Positions 1-11,113 of a stretch of DNA of 64,000 bases are shown here, piece by piece. Positions within the stretch are counted from its first letter, which is position 1. Every line of letters starts with the position of its first letter. Source of the stretch: Antitrichia curtipendula. Lineage: Eukaryota > Streptophyta > Bryopsida > Hypnales > Leucodontaceae. A program made the position numbers and the translations under genes. Under the pieces are notes generated by a model. That model ran no database searches and had not been told where the DNA came from. It saw only the letters and a program-made list of their open reading frames with translations. The stretch covers positions 47,864,001 to 47,928,000 of the forward strand of contig OX579635.1 of assembly GCA_951230915.1 (NCBI GenBank), given 5' to 3'.

Positions 1-29
1 CATCCTCAGGAAGCAAACTAAATAAGGGT

Positions 30-900
30 GTCAGCGTTCAATACTTGTGCTCTGATAATGGAGAAGATTTGGACACTACGATTTGAAACATCTGCGAGGG
101 GCCTAGTCCATTGAAGACGGGATTCTGTATCTTAAGAATCATGAAGGGATGAATTTGGAAAGAATCGACTGAAATCTTGAATCTCTTTACATGTGACAGC
201 CCTTTATCATCGTTGAACTGTTTGGTGATCTCTACGCGGCAGTTTCTAGCCGTTGTAACACATACGGCTCAAGAATGTAACATCGACCATCCGTCTTTAA
301 CGGTGCACTTTCATAGAAGAGAGGTCAGATTTCTGCTTTATTGTAAAAACTGTGCCAATACCCCTCTGGTCCGTTTTTCCCTCTTCTTCCTCGACCTGTA
401 ACGCATGCTCCCGTATAGCTCAAGTAGACAACGTATTATGATATCTCACTTGGGGTTTAGCTTTTTCTAGTATACATCAGTCGCGCATCTTTCAGAAAGA
501 ATTGAAGTGGGCTACTACCCCAATTGCATTCGCTGTGCAGAAATTCCCTTCCGATATGTTTAACTTGAATCGGAGATCTTCAATTTTGTACCGCCATATT
601 GATAGAGATACTTTTTTTATTTGCTCGTTCTTGAGATCCAACCGTCTTATATACTGCAATCGTGTGACTTGGGTACTGTGAAAACAAGAATGGGTTTGTC
701 TACATTGCTTTCCTTTGGCGGACTCCGCAGAATAGGCTTGCACGCTACAAGAGGTAACGAAAGTTGGGTCTGTATTTCTTTGGGCTTTGCATATGGTACC
801 GGTAAGGAAGATTTACCCCAGTTTTTTTTTTAAACCAGTGTCTGTTTGTTTAGATTCCGAGAGCAATGTCCACTTCCCCGAGCCTGCTTGCTGGACCTAG
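30..900. repeat. diverged copies of segments found near 25.2 and 27.8 kb
   Basis: About 480-830 aligns by eye with 25195-25560. Shared words include GATAGAGATAC, TTCTTGAGATCCA and GTGTGACTTGG, and both copies are followed by GCAGAA and TTGCACGC. About 30-90 resembles 27774-27840 (GTGTCAG..GTTCAA, then TGCTCTGA.AATGGA). On the minus strand both 480-type copies keep a partly similar reading frame (around CFHSxQVTxLxY), but neither has a recognisable domain or gene structure, so I do not call a gene. It could be a dispersed repeat, a decayed exon, or conserved flank of a duplicated locus. Confidence 0.4.
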
Positions 901-905
901 AGGTG

Positions 906-945
906 AGTCAAACCATAAAGGAAAATAAGTTCCTTATGGTTTGAT
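906..945. repeat. short hairpin
   Basis: TCAAACCATAAAGGAA is followed after six bases by TTCCTTATGGTTTGA, an inverted repeat of about 15 bp. It lies at the end of the 480-type repeat. The related copy near 25.53 kb has a smaller palindrome, GGTTTGAGTCAAACC. Function unknown. Confidence 0.45.
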
Positions 946-1239
946 TCTGCAAAATAATTGCATGTAGAACAAATGCGCTTCAAGGCCATCTGGATTTACG
1001 AATCTGCACACAGGAACGAAGATGAAATAATTCATGGTTGGCTAGAACAAGGGGACAATTCTAGGTGGATAGTAGCATGGCATATGACGTTGTCACAACG
1101 AATGCAAAATCCATGTTTTAGAAAAAAGGTCTTTCAGATTCAGAAGGTTTTGCCACGTAGCTTAAAATCATGCAAATTTACCAAGGTGCATAGTTTGCTC
1201 TAAAACTGCCTTTATCCTTCAAGTCACCCCTATTATTAG

Positions 1240-1480
1240 TTGGAGAATGGAGATGAGGTGATCTTCAACCCTTAATTGTGTCGAGACGTTCACTTTCTAG
1301 ATGATGTACAAATTAATATTCTTGTTCCTTTCACATTATTGCTTGGATGGAAGTCATCCTAATTTATGGAGATACTTTATCAAGTTGTTGTCCTATCTAA
1401 TGGTTGGATTTGGTATTAGTAGAGTACATATTTTTTTGAAATTACAAATGTGGAAGCATGCCAAGTGGTTGACCAAGCCA
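1240..1480 (+). repeat. dispersed repeat, second copy at 19640-19835
   Basis: Shared stretches include GGATTTGGTA, AGAGTACATATTTTT and AAATTAC.AATGTGGAAGCA. At 19831 the alignable sequence stops where a TTAA-flanked element begins, whereas this copy runs on without it. It therefore looks like an older repeat that took a TTAA insertion at the other site. No coding potential is evident. Confidence 0.45.
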
Positions 1481-1589
1481 AAATAGCATGACTCTAGTTC
1501 AAAGATGGATTTGTAAAAATGAGGTCATAGATTTAAAGCACAAAAAAATTTCAAAAAGTCACAATGTCAAGAGTTTAAAAATCACCATT

Positions 1590-1855
1590 TCAAATCCATT
1601 CCAACAAATTTTACTCAAAAAATGATAATATTTTTCTTGTAATCAAATTTAGAAGGAATTTTGAAATTTTCCTTTTCAAATTTATAAAAATATATTGGTG
1701 ATAGCATTGGTAAATCTAACTGTATGGATGGAATCTAAAATTCAAAATTGTACAACTTCTATTTGTATACCAATTTTAAAATATTCTTCCGAATACTACT
1801 TTATCATGATTTTTTTGAAATCATCAATTCTAAAAAGCCTCTATACATTTAGGGG
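1590..1855. mobile_element. partial TTAA/TTTAGGGG element end
   Basis: A right terminus ATTTAGGGG abuts TTAA at 1856-1859. The interior just inside it (TCATGATTTTTTTGAAATCATCAATTCT) resembles the interior of the small element at 19836-19951. No matching left terminus is visible, so the left boundary is only a guess. Best read as a truncated member of the TTAA family described at 11114-12048. Confidence 0.4.
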
Positions 1856-1879
1856 TTAAATGAACCACTTTAGCTATTA

Positions 1880-2620
1880 AATCAATCAAGAAAAAATTGT
1901 TTTTTTATTGCAAGAGCCAATCATTGTCCTTGATTTCCTTACATCTCTTTAGAACATCTGCAACGCAAATTTAGCATACAAGCCTTGTAACAACAAATGG
2001 CGGACCATTCCACAAGGCCCGCAAAGTGCCAATTTTTTCTTTGGACAAATTGCCTTATGTAAAGCCGGCAATACAAAAATGTCAAATGAATTCTTTTGTA
2101 TTATAAAAAAAAAGAAAAAAAAGAATCTATATTTAAAAAAGACTTTTAATGGAAATAAGGGCAAATTGAATTGATTAGCACACATACCATGTTTGAAAAG
2201 CATTGACAATAATGACTATTTCTACAAAGGACCAAATTGCATTTTGCAAATTAGCCAATCCTAGGTGATCACATACTAAGGCAATGAAATTGCAATCCTA
2301 CATTAATGTGAAAATTTAATTAGAAATGGACCCACACTTGACACAATGCTGATACTATCTCTACTACCGGAAGCATTACAAATGCTCTTACAAGTTGCAA
2401 ACGGATGGATTTTGGGAGACCTATGCCCCAAATCCATCCATTTGCAACTTACAAGTGCCTATGCCCAAAATCTTTGAAAATTTATAAGTAATTCAAAAAT
2501 GCTTGAAAAATACAGAACCACTTGCGTTACGTTCCACATCTATTTTTCTTTCTCTGAAAAATGATCTAAAAATGTTTCTGTCTATGAAAAACTGTGAAAA
2601 AGGCAGACCAGCCCTTAAAC
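1880..2620 (+). repeat. dispersed repeat, second copy near 23570-23880
   Basis: It shares TTATTGCAAGAGCCAATCAT and a block around CTTGTGTTACATTTTGCATC (here CTTGCGTTACGTTCCACATC) followed by CTGAAAAATGA.CTAAAA. The order of blocks is the same at both sites. No gene is seen. Confidence 0.4.
2389..2455. repeat. 25-bp stem hairpin
   Basis: The left arm AAGTTGCAAACGGATGGATT continues to TTGGG. It is matched, with about two mismatches, by a right arm ending ATCCATTTGCAACTT. The loop is about 10 bases. It could be a tiny MITE remnant. I see no target duplication. Confidence 0.5.
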
Positions 2621-2639
2621 GGTCGCTTTAAGAGCACAC

Positions 2640-4460
2640 TACCTTATATTGAAGGGGCCAGTGTGCAGGAATGGGAGAGTTGTAGAGCTACAAGGATATT
2701 AACATAGTAATCTTTAATTCTGGAATGAACACAGAAGCTGTGCATATGAATTGCAGCGTTCAGCCTGCACAAATTTTCTCTGAGCAACAGAATACAACAT
2801 GACCTAAAATATGACCCAAATCTTAATTTTCACTAATTAGTAAGGAACCTAATTTAAAAACAACAAGAAGAGCATCCGTAACTCTCAGAATCAAGAGAAA
2901 AACTGTAGCTTGCAAGAAGCTACAGTAGCGCTATCAACAGTTCGATCGAATACTCCAACTTACGCAAATCTCCACTCAAATGGCTCTATTTTCTATGGCA
3001 AATGTGTAAACAAGCATGTTCTTGAACTTATCTCTATATACTTTCCTTTACAAACCCCAGCTATATCTACAAGTGTAACTTTAAAAGACCTATCAGAGTT
3101 CAGGGTGCCGCATCATGTATTCCAGATTCTCTATTCGGTTCAGTAGTAAATCTAGTGGCAAGGCTCAACTTCTCCTTGATCACCTGGGAAGTGTCGTGTG
3201 GAGGCTAATACAGTCTCTTTCCTGTGGATGTGACTGACCTAAGAAAAGAAAAAGAAAAAGAAAATTGCTCCCTTACCCGCCGTGTGTTTAAAATCCATCC
3301 TCTTCTCTTAGCTCTGATTTAGTCCCAAGAAACTGAATCCTGCAAAAACGCTCAAAAACGATACATCAAGTAGTTGCGTATCATGGACAAAGAACCACTT
3401 CCTCTTTCGAAAATAAACATGCCAGACTGGATAGTAAATTACTTCGGACAAGTGAAAGATACACCATCGTCACGAGTAATATAACACATTGTGCTAACTG
3501 AAGATCATATCTGATCACTTCTTTTCTTCTCTTGCAATGAATCGGTTCTTCATTTGTGTCAAAGAAGAAAAGAAAAGAAAACTTTCTTCCTTACCGAAGA
3601 TGAGCTGGATCTCAGATTGAAGGAGACTAAATCCAAGACATCATAAAAGAACTAGAGAAGGGTCACTTTCATACTTCTAAGGATGCATTCAGCGCATTTT
3701 CAATCGCAAGCGATTCATCAAATAGCCTCACGGCTGCAGAAGGTTTGGGAAGAAAACTAACTAGCTCAATCTGTTTCGCAATATAACCAACCCCTCAAGG
3801 GCCACGAGACCAAAAAGTTTCATGTTTGAGAAGGTGATATGGGGGCCTTTCTTAGCATTTTAATTTGGTTTCGAGCAGCACTTGCAGATGCTCTTCGCTG
3901 ATTCTGGTGTCATAACAATTGGCCCCACCCAAATTCTATTGTTTTCAAAATATGATCAATCAAATTGGTCGTATTAAAATCACGAAATCTCAGTCTGGCA
4001 GGGATTAAACTAAAGTTACAGTTTCCTCTCCCTGCGTGATAAGCAAAATTAAATCCAGATTAATTCTTTTAAACCGGACGGACTGACTCTCTAGGCACTT
4101 GATATGTGTACCAGTTTATAACTACCTTTGAGCTTGTAACTAGTGCTAGAGACTTTCATTATGATTACCTCGCTGGAGAATTGTCATAATTGGATTTTGT
4201 CGACGAGAAGGGTCGGTCTGCAATTTGCGTTCCTGTAGAAATGGACGTTCAATGAATTGGCGAGATCAGACACATAAACGATCGTCAGCTGCATCTAGTA
4301 TTTTCCGACAGTGAAAAAGAAGAGAACAACTTGTTCACCGTCATAGGATGGGCAAAAAATATCTAAAAGCCACGGAGCTGTATGATAATTATGCGCAAAC
4401 TGCAAGAAACGCATCATATTCAATTATGCAATTCTGGTAATCGATCTGATAAGAAGTACG
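2640..4460. other. spacer, no gene recognised
   Basis: I see no convincing reading frame or terminal repeats here. The stretch contains A/G-rich simple sequence near 3240-3262 and 3563-3580. The 3' end abuts the minus-strand kinase gene and probably includes its 3' UTR. Confidence 0.5.
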
Positions 4461-4463
4461 TGA

Positions 4464-6616
4464 TTAGTATATTACCGATATTCGTACCCTCACTTCGTCG
4501 AGTTCCTTGCATATCTCGTCAAAACTCGGTCTCTGTGAGGGCTTCGCATACCAACATCTCTCAATGAGCGATAGTAACATTTCGTCCTGTATGAATACCT
4601 CGTGCTTTTTACACTCAGCACGAAGAGGTGGTCTCCAGGTGCCCTTAATTACGCCGTCCTTAAACTTTGAACGAGAACCCCGGACGACCGGATCAATGAT
4701 AATCCCTGTAAGAACCTCGAATGCCACAATGCCAAAGCTGTAGACATCGATTTTGTGAGGATAATCGATACGTAGAGTCTCGTCTTTGAGCTGCCGCAAA
4801 ACCTCCGGTGCAGAGTACCCAGTGGTCCCACGTCCTGGAATGAAATTACCTGCTTTCTCAGACCTAGAACTTCCAAAGCAAGCACTACCAAAATCCGCGA
4901 CTTTGACAAGATAATGCTTCACAGCATTCGCTGTCGCAATCTCGCTGATAAGGATGTTTTGAGACTTCAAGTCGCAATGTACCACATTCACATTCTCTTG
5001 GTGCATGTGTCGCATTGCTTTTGCAACTTGCAATAGGATGTCGACTGTGGCATCCGCCACAAATGGTGGCTGCTTGTCATCATGGACACGATTCATTTCC
5101 ACGATGAGCTTGCAAAGGTCATTCGACATGTATTCCATGAAATAAGAGAGCTCACGTACTCCATCCAGCTTGCCGAAGCTGTAGATAAGATGTGGGTGAG
5201 AAAACCTTTTCAAAACTTCAAGCTCCATGTCAAAACTTTGAGAGTCCTTGAAAATCTTTTGAATAAACTGGCCACCTCTCCATTTTGTCAACTGTATAAG
5301 TGCGTCGCCATCACTATACATAGTAAGCACTCTCACGCATTGCACATCAGTAGCCTGTATCTCGCTAAACAATTTTGAGGTCAGGTTCGGGTGCTCACGA
5401 TTTCCGTCCAAGCATCGTCCTTGTTCATGGTTGCCAAAGTCACACAATTCTTTCCCGGTAACCCTCCATTTCTGCAACGTCTGCTTCAAGGTTTTCCGGT
5501 CTTTCAATGCCTCCTCAAGCATAGGTGAAGGGAAATGTACTGCCATGTTTGCTCCATTTTCTGTCGCCCGAGGCTTTGACCAATATGGGTCATAAGGTAG
5601 AACGTTACTTTGAATAATGATGCCAGGGATGACTTCGTTCATCGGTTTGGCTTCGATCCATATTTGCGGATGCAGAACGTCATGCCCGATAACAGTTCTT
5701 AACCATTGGTCTGTGGCGTTAGCAAAGAAGAAAAACTCCTCCGAACGATGAGCAGCACGGCACAGGTTGCTCAACACTAGCAACTGCGGATGTTCAAGGT
5801 CAAGCAAGGATTCACATGACAACCTAATAAAGCACTCGGGTCGATCCAATTCAGTATTACATCGCTCTGCAACAGCTGAACATTCGGTATGAGCATTCGG
5901 TATGCCTATGCGACCGTACTTAGGTTCAAGGAGGACTCTTCTCAACTCCTGCGCAAGCTCCCAGTGCACCTTCATGGTGTGTTGTCGAATGAGCTAGAAG
6001 GCAACAGGCTCCAAGCGCTAGCTGATCTCCCCGCTGCTGGTGTATACATTAACCCTCTCCCAATTCTGGCCTTATGTCTAATGAGATACAGGTGGCTCTG
6101 GAATCCGATTTCAAGCCAGTAATATCCTGGTCAGATCGAAACTGTTACAAGACAGAAACATCATATTCTTGTAAGTGGCAAAATTTCAAGAAATTGGCGC
6201 TCTTTCAGACACCTATCTCGAACCTCTCATCTACACTAGTCCTAATTTATAGAGCTTTGTGCACATGAGTGTAGCAATTTGTAAGCTCTGAAAGAAGAAG
6301 TGTAGCACTGGGCAGTACTCTGCCACCTCTAACTACACAAATCCAACTGCATGTGAGACCTCCCTTCCTGCGCCCTTCTCAATATAACAAAATAGCAGAA
6401 CTTCAAAATCCAGCTTGATGAAGCTCAAGGCTATGGCTCAGCTTGACCAATATACTGCAGCACTTCATGATTTTTTACATCGAGGCTTGACAACAGAAGT
6501 TTGAAAAGGGAAAGTGTTCACCAGTTGAAAATCTGACCGTCTCTCATTTGATCTCGAAATAAGAGATGCGGAAAACTTACCTGGCGAGTGGGGCAACCTT
6601 GGATCGTCAACGACAT
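4464..6616 (-). CDS. DUF1221-type TKL serine/threonine protein kinase, two exons
   Basis: The proposed exons are 6616-6581 and 5993-4464, joined in phase 0 (donor CCAG|GTAAGT, acceptor CCTTCTAG|CTC). They encode about 521 residues. If translation instead starts at the ATG at 5975, the product is 503 residues, and residue numbers below use that start. The first ~215 residues resemble the helical N-terminal region (DUF1221) that precedes the kinase in one plant kinase group. The kinase domain spans about 215-495 and has a candidate ATP lysine at K240 (FIQKIF), HCDLKSQN at 333-340 with catalytic D335, DFG at 361-363, APE at 389-391, and a conserved DVYSFG. The glycine-rich loop is poor, so catalytic strength is uncertain. 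The family is presumed cytosolic or membrane-associated signalling; no signal peptide or transmembrane segment is seen. The short first exon is an inference from splice signals. A donor-like CG|GTAATA near the stop leaves a further 3' exon possible. Confidence 0.82.
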
Positions 6617-7005
6617 TGCATGCCTACATTCTTAGCTCCCTTCCCGACATACAAAGCTTTCTATTCGCTACACATCCGCAAACGAACTCTTCTTCTGGGG
6701 ACGATGAGAGCGACCACTATAAAGATCTGCTTTCCGAAAGAAATGTCAATGGTGACAGCTCCGACGAAGAGAGCGACAGATCCATGCGTATGCGAGCAAT
6801 GCGGCAAAGCTGTCAAAGCAAACTATAAGGCGTTGAACAAGCTGGCAGAGCCGATAGCGCGACTACAAGTTCTTCGCGCGATGTGAGTTCCGCGACAGGC
6901 GAACAAGGAAGCGAACCAAAACGGGCTCCCCGCTGAGGTCTGCCCTAATACAGACCCGAGGCAGAGTAGCTCCGCGACCACAGCTGTTCAACATTTGCAT
7001 TTCAT
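6617..7005. other. upstream region of kinase gene / spacer
   Basis: This is G+C-richer than the downstream transposon and lies 5' of the minus-strand kinase. It probably includes the kinase 5' leader and promoter. I could not identify a convincing TATA box. Plus-strand reading frames here (6566-6886) show no domain and overlap the proposed kinase exon 1. Confidence 0.4.
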
Positions 7006-7629
7006 TGTTCATCGTAAACGCTCTCCGATCCACTTTAGTTCACTCTAGTTATAAAGACAACTAGAGATTAGATTAGAATCCCTAGGACCAATAGTAGAGG
7101 AGAAGAATTATTTATATATTAGTGGTAGTCACACCTTCTTTCCCAGGCAGGTGGAGAATGGAGAATGACAAGTTCGTGAGGATTTGAAGGAGCCAATGGG
7201 GAGTCACGGTGGGTGAAGAAGGTGTGACACCCCTAAAAATTGTTTGGAGAACGAGAGTGGAAAATCGGAGACCAACATTTGACGTGGAGCGTAGGATGAA
7301 GATGGGGTACAACGCAAGATGGAGAATATACTTAAATGAACAAGTCTTCACCACTCCCATTATTCACCTTCGGAGGTGAAGACTAGGAGTGTGGAAGATA
7401 TAACTAGTTAAGAATATTCTACCATGGAGGGCCAACATGAAGCCAACTTTAAGCTGCCACATTTATGTTCTCCATTCTCCAAGTGCAAAGTGAAGAAGGT
7501 GTGACTACCCCTATTCTCTCTCCTCAGTATATAATTTCAAACCTACTTTGAACATATTTACTTCTTTCTTCTTGCGTATTTTGGTTTTATAGTCTTTTAT
7601 AGTTTTGTTTTGTTTTCTATTTGCAACAC
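7006..7629 (+). repeat. 5' LTR of the copia element, split by a MITE
   Basis: The words TATAAAGACAACTAG, GATTAGATTAGAATCCCTA and TTATAGTTTTGTTTTGTTTT are shared with 15003-15219. A ~385-bp insertion separates the two halves, so the LTR itself is only about 240 bp. A primer-binding-like stretch (ACGTTATCAACACG) follows. The start at TG 7006 is chosen by alignment to the 3' LTR and could be off by a few bases. Confidence 0.7.
7127..7509. mobile_element. MITE with TAGTCACACCTTCTT terminal inverted repeats
   Basis: The left end GGTAGTCACACCTTCTT is matched by the right end AAGAAGGTGTGACTACC. The other LTR of the host copia gives the empty site: TTTATATA runs straight into TTCTCTCTCC there. An internal copy of the end motif (GAAGAAGGTGTGACACC) sits near 7218. 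The exact duplication is ambiguous because the site is TA-rich. Superfamily not assigned. Confidence 0.65.
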
Positions 7630-7793
7630 GTTATCAACACGTTCTTTGATCATTTTTATCTTGAGCTTTGCATTAGCTTTTGTTTTGAGGGAGGTTACCA
7701 ATATTTTTGTTTTGAGTTTCTGAAGATTAGAATTTATGTTTCTGTATTAGAATTAATTTTCCCTCTTTTTAAGTCATATTTTCTTCTTCCAAC

Positions 7794-8052
7794 ATGAGCA
7801 TGTCAACATCTGTAGCAATCTCGGTAGCTACTCTTCATATGGAGCCACCAAAACTTCAACTTCTTCTATTTTCACAATTGGTAGTTGATAGAAGCAATTA
7901 TCTATTTTGGACAAAAACTAAGAAAGTTCACATATTTGCAAAGCAGCTATCACAACACATTACATTTGAATAGTTTCCAACAACAAATTCTTTTTGTAAA
8001 ACATTGCTTTTGCTTTGTCATCATCTTGTTCCTTCTTTGCAGCATCAATATT
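7794..8052 (+). pseudogene. copia gag remnant, 5' part
   Basis: Translation from the ATG at 7794 gives a copia-like gag start with the NYLFW motif and, after a frame break, HHLVPSLQHQY-like sequence. It carries an in-frame stop. It ends exactly where the CACTA element begins at 8053. The continuation (LELENPNEL) begins at 10677 just past the CACTA element and its target duplication, which confirms the boundaries. Confidence 0.7.
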
Positions 8053-8235
8053 CACTATTAGAAAATTAGTGACCAGATTAATAAATAATCAATAGCTTTT
8101 TGTTAACTTAGGTACTGTAACGTCCATTTTTACAATTTTTTGTTAATATTGTTCAAATTAACAAAAAAATCACATTGTTCTTGTTAATTTGGATACTCCA
8201 ACGACAAAATCAACAAAATCAACAAAATTTTGTTA

Positions 8236-8322
8236 AACTTTTTGGAATCTTTTGGAATCTTTTGGAATCTTTTAGAATCTTTTAGAATCTATTAAAATCT
8301 ATTAGAATCTTTTGAAGTTTTT
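8236..8322 (+). repeat. 10-bp tandem repeat (TTTTGGAATC)n
   Basis: About eight imperfect units drift from TTTTGGAATC through TTTTAGAATC to TATTAGAATC. They lie in the left subterminal part of the CACTA element, where this superfamily often carries repeated protein-binding motifs. A binding role here is only an inference. Confidence 0.75.
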
Positions 8323-8384
8323 TGAAATCTTCATTGTAAAATGTAGTTTGTTTTTTCAATTAACTATTCACAACTCGGTGTCTT

Positions 8385-8746
8385 TTAAAGTCAGCAGACT
8401 TTAAAGACGATTTTGTCCTAGTAAATGAACATTTTTCAAAATAATTTGAACTAAAGAAAATTGCAAAATCAAGCCAACTTTCATCTCCAAAAATCCGTTT
8501 GATATTTCAAGCCTTCAATCAAAAATTATGGACAAAAATCAGAAAGAGGTGGAAATGGACATTTTCTGTGACATTATTAAACATACTCTCTGATTTTTGT
8601 CCATAACTTTTGATTGAAGGCTTGAAATCTCAAACGGATTTTTGGAGGTGAAATTTGGCTTGATTTCCCAACATTTTTTAGCTAATATCATTTTAGGAAA
8701 AGTTCATTTACTAGGCCAAAATCGCCTCCAAAGTCTGCTGGTTTTC
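8385..8746. repeat. foldback element, copy 1
   Basis: Two arms of about 170 bp are inverted. The outer ends are CAGCAGACTTT and AAAGTCTGCTG; the inner core has TCCAAAAATCCGTTTG opposite CAAACGGATTTTTGGA, and ATAACTTTTGATTGAAGG near the centre. The same core recurs in foldbacks at 16772-17181 and 28080-28935. No coding sequence. Confidence 0.75.
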
Positions 8747-9429
8747 AAAACTAATGGAAAAAAAATGAAAAAATTATAGAAATAAAATTTTACATCAAAA
8801 ATAGTCATGTATATTTGTATGTAATGCATTGGTAAGGGTCTTTGACCTCAACCATGAGGTCCAAAGATCAAACCTTGGTGGCGGTGTCGCATTGTATTTT
8901 ACATACACTATGTAAAAACAATTAATTGTTGTCTAATTAGAGGGTTTTTTGGAGAGTCTAAAAATGCACATAGAGAAGATTCTACCTTTTTTTACCTCTA
9001 TTAGACAACTATTAGGCATTAGTTCTTTTATTTATTTAGTTGAAAGCATTTTTAACTTTGTTTGTAGATTTGAAGTTGTTAAATGGGAAGGTAAAGTTTG
9101 TTTTATCTTTCTTTTTAATTTTAAAAATGATTTGAAGGCCACGTAGTTGCCATGTAGGAGATAAGGATAGAGTTATGGGGAGAAAAGGGTGGCCAATGGA
9201 TGAATTGTGGTCCATGTGGCATCTTAAAGGCCAAAATTCATTTGCTTAGGTAGAAGGGATGGAGGATGAGGTAGAAGATAAGATAGAAGGTCTTTTCTTT
9301 CCTCTTCATAGTTTGCTTAAGGAAACTGAGACTTTGGAGAGACACAACAGATTGTATAGGAGAGTTTTGCAATGAAATTTTATGAGCTTGTTCACCTTGT
9401 TTTGAGGTTTTCATAAAACTATCACTCAC

Positions 9430-10160
9430 TCAATTTGGAATTTTTGTATGGAAATTATACTTCATGAAGTAAGAGAGGGATAATTGTCATGGAGTGTGAG
9501 AACAAAAATTTTGAGGGCTTATAACTTTTGGGTGAAATTTTTTCTGTCTTTGAGATTTTATGAGAATATGTGTTTAGATATTAGCTTTCTAAAAAGCTTT
9601 CATTTTCTTAATTTGGAGTTAGTATGCAAACGTTATAGAGACAAAGTAGAGACAAAGTAGTGAGAAGCTGCTTTGAATTTGAAGAAAGAGGACTTCGACC
9701 GGCTGTAAAAGTCATACAATATCTTATTTTATGTTGAAATTTAGAAAGTGTGAAGATTGTTGAATTAACTTTCTATAGAAATATCACACTATTAGTTTGG
9801 AGTTTGTATGTGAGAGTTATGGGTTTGGAAGAAGAGTAGTGATGAATTGCCTTCGAAGTAGAGAGAGTGAACTTTGACCGACTATAAAAGTCGGATAATA
9901 TCTTATTTGAGTTGAAACTTAAAATTGTGTAGATTATTGTGTTAGCTTTCTAAAAAGACATCACACAATTAGTTTGGAGTTTGTATGTGAGAGTTATGGG
10001 TTTGAAAGAAGAGTAGTGATGAGTTGCCTTTGAAGTGGAGAGAGTGAACTTTGACCAACTATAAAAGTTGGAAAGTATGATATTTGGAGTTGAATTTTTG
10101 AGGGTTTATAGATATTGTTGTTAGCTTTTCAGAGAGTTGTTTTATTCTCAATTTGGAGTC
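9430..10160 (+). repeat. ~180-bp tandem repeat array
   Basis: The marker TTTGGAGTTTGTATGTGAGA and its variants recur at about 9435, 9615, 9795, 9974 and 10152, a spacing near 180 bp. Units also share GTAGTGATGA.TTGCCTT and TATAAAAGT.GGA. Roughly four to five degenerate units lie within the CACTA element. They could be array-type interior repeats rather than genes. Confidence 0.7.
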
Positions 10161-10676
10161 TTGGAGCGGTTGTGACACCCATATTAGTGGTGAGACCTTC
10201 CTAGAAGAGAACTTATGCAATTTATGAGCAACACCAACTACTTTATTCAAAGATGTGATATTTTATTGGGACTTTATGGTGGATTATTGGAGGTTTTATG
10301 AGCATGCACATATATTTTATTAAATCACGGGGCCCTTTATTTTTCAACCAAGTTTAGTTGCAGCTAGAAGCCTGGCGCTTTCTCAAAGCAAGGACTCTCT
10401 ATTCAACAGTGGCAGATGCCATGTGGCAATTGGGTTGCTTGCCATGTAGCCATTAGATTGCCACGTGGTAATTTTAAAATATTTATTTATTTAAAAATAA
10501 TTAATTAAAAAATGGAATGGGACCAAATCAACAAAAAAATTAACACTTTTTTATTCAAAAATCAACATCCTTTTGTTAACAACTACCCAAATTAATACAT
10601 CCATCTTAACAAAAAAAATCAACACTTCTGTATTGAATTTTTGTTAATTTGGTCACTGTTTTTTTTACTAGTGATT

Positions 10677-11109
10677 TAGAACTAGAAAATCCAAATGAAC
10701 TTTGACACAAGCTCAATTCTTGTGTTAACCATCAAAAAAACATCTTCCTTCTTAGAGCCCTTAGTGATTGGACTCATTTACGAGTGTTGAATTTTCCAAC
10801 ACTTGTTTCTTTCAATAATAAACTATATTATATCATATCACAATTGAGGTTGTATGGTCAAATCATTACTAAGGAGAAAATGATTGAGAAAACTCTCTCA
10901 ACATATTTGTTGTACTTGCACAGCGATACAAGAACATAAAATTTGAGAATCACTCAAGTTTTATGTCTTTGTTACTTCTTGCTGAAAAGCAAAATAAACT
11001 CCTCTTGTGCAATGCAAAGGCACACCTAGTCGGGACAACGGATTTTGAGTTCTATACTACAAAGTTTTTTGATGTTAACCTAAGGTACAAAAACAAAAGG
11101 AAAATCATT
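10677..11109 (+). pseudogene. copia gag remnant, central part
   Basis: Sequence resumes the copia gag reading after the CACTA insertion. Translation gives ELENPNEL, then DWTHLRVLNF and an LRLYGQ-like segment, typical of the UBN2-type gag region. It is broken by stops, and is interrupted again at 11110 by a TTAA-flanked element. Confidence 0.65.
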
Positions 11110-11113
11110 TTAA

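Larger units (their letters stand above)
8053..10673. mobile_element. CACTA-superfamily DNA transposon, non-autonomous
   Basis: The termini are CACTATTAG... and ...CTAGTG, with sub-terminal GTGACCAGATTAA matched by TTAATTTGGTCAC. A perfect 3-bp target duplication ATT flanks the element (8050-8052 and 10674-10676). It sits inside copia gag, whose sequence resumes directly after it. The interior holds a 10-bp tandem repeat, a foldback and a ~180-bp tandem array. No transposase frame is visible, so it would need proteins from another element to move. Confidence 0.85.

Noticed and set aside
6566..6886. 106-codon plus-strand frame (and the 70-codon frame within it)
   Set aside because: No domain and no splice context; the minus strand here carries a good splice donor for the kinase gene.
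9430..10160. CRISPR-like or gene-like repetition
   Set aside because: Direct ~180-bp degenerate tandem units in a eukaryotic transposon; no short repeat/spacer structure.
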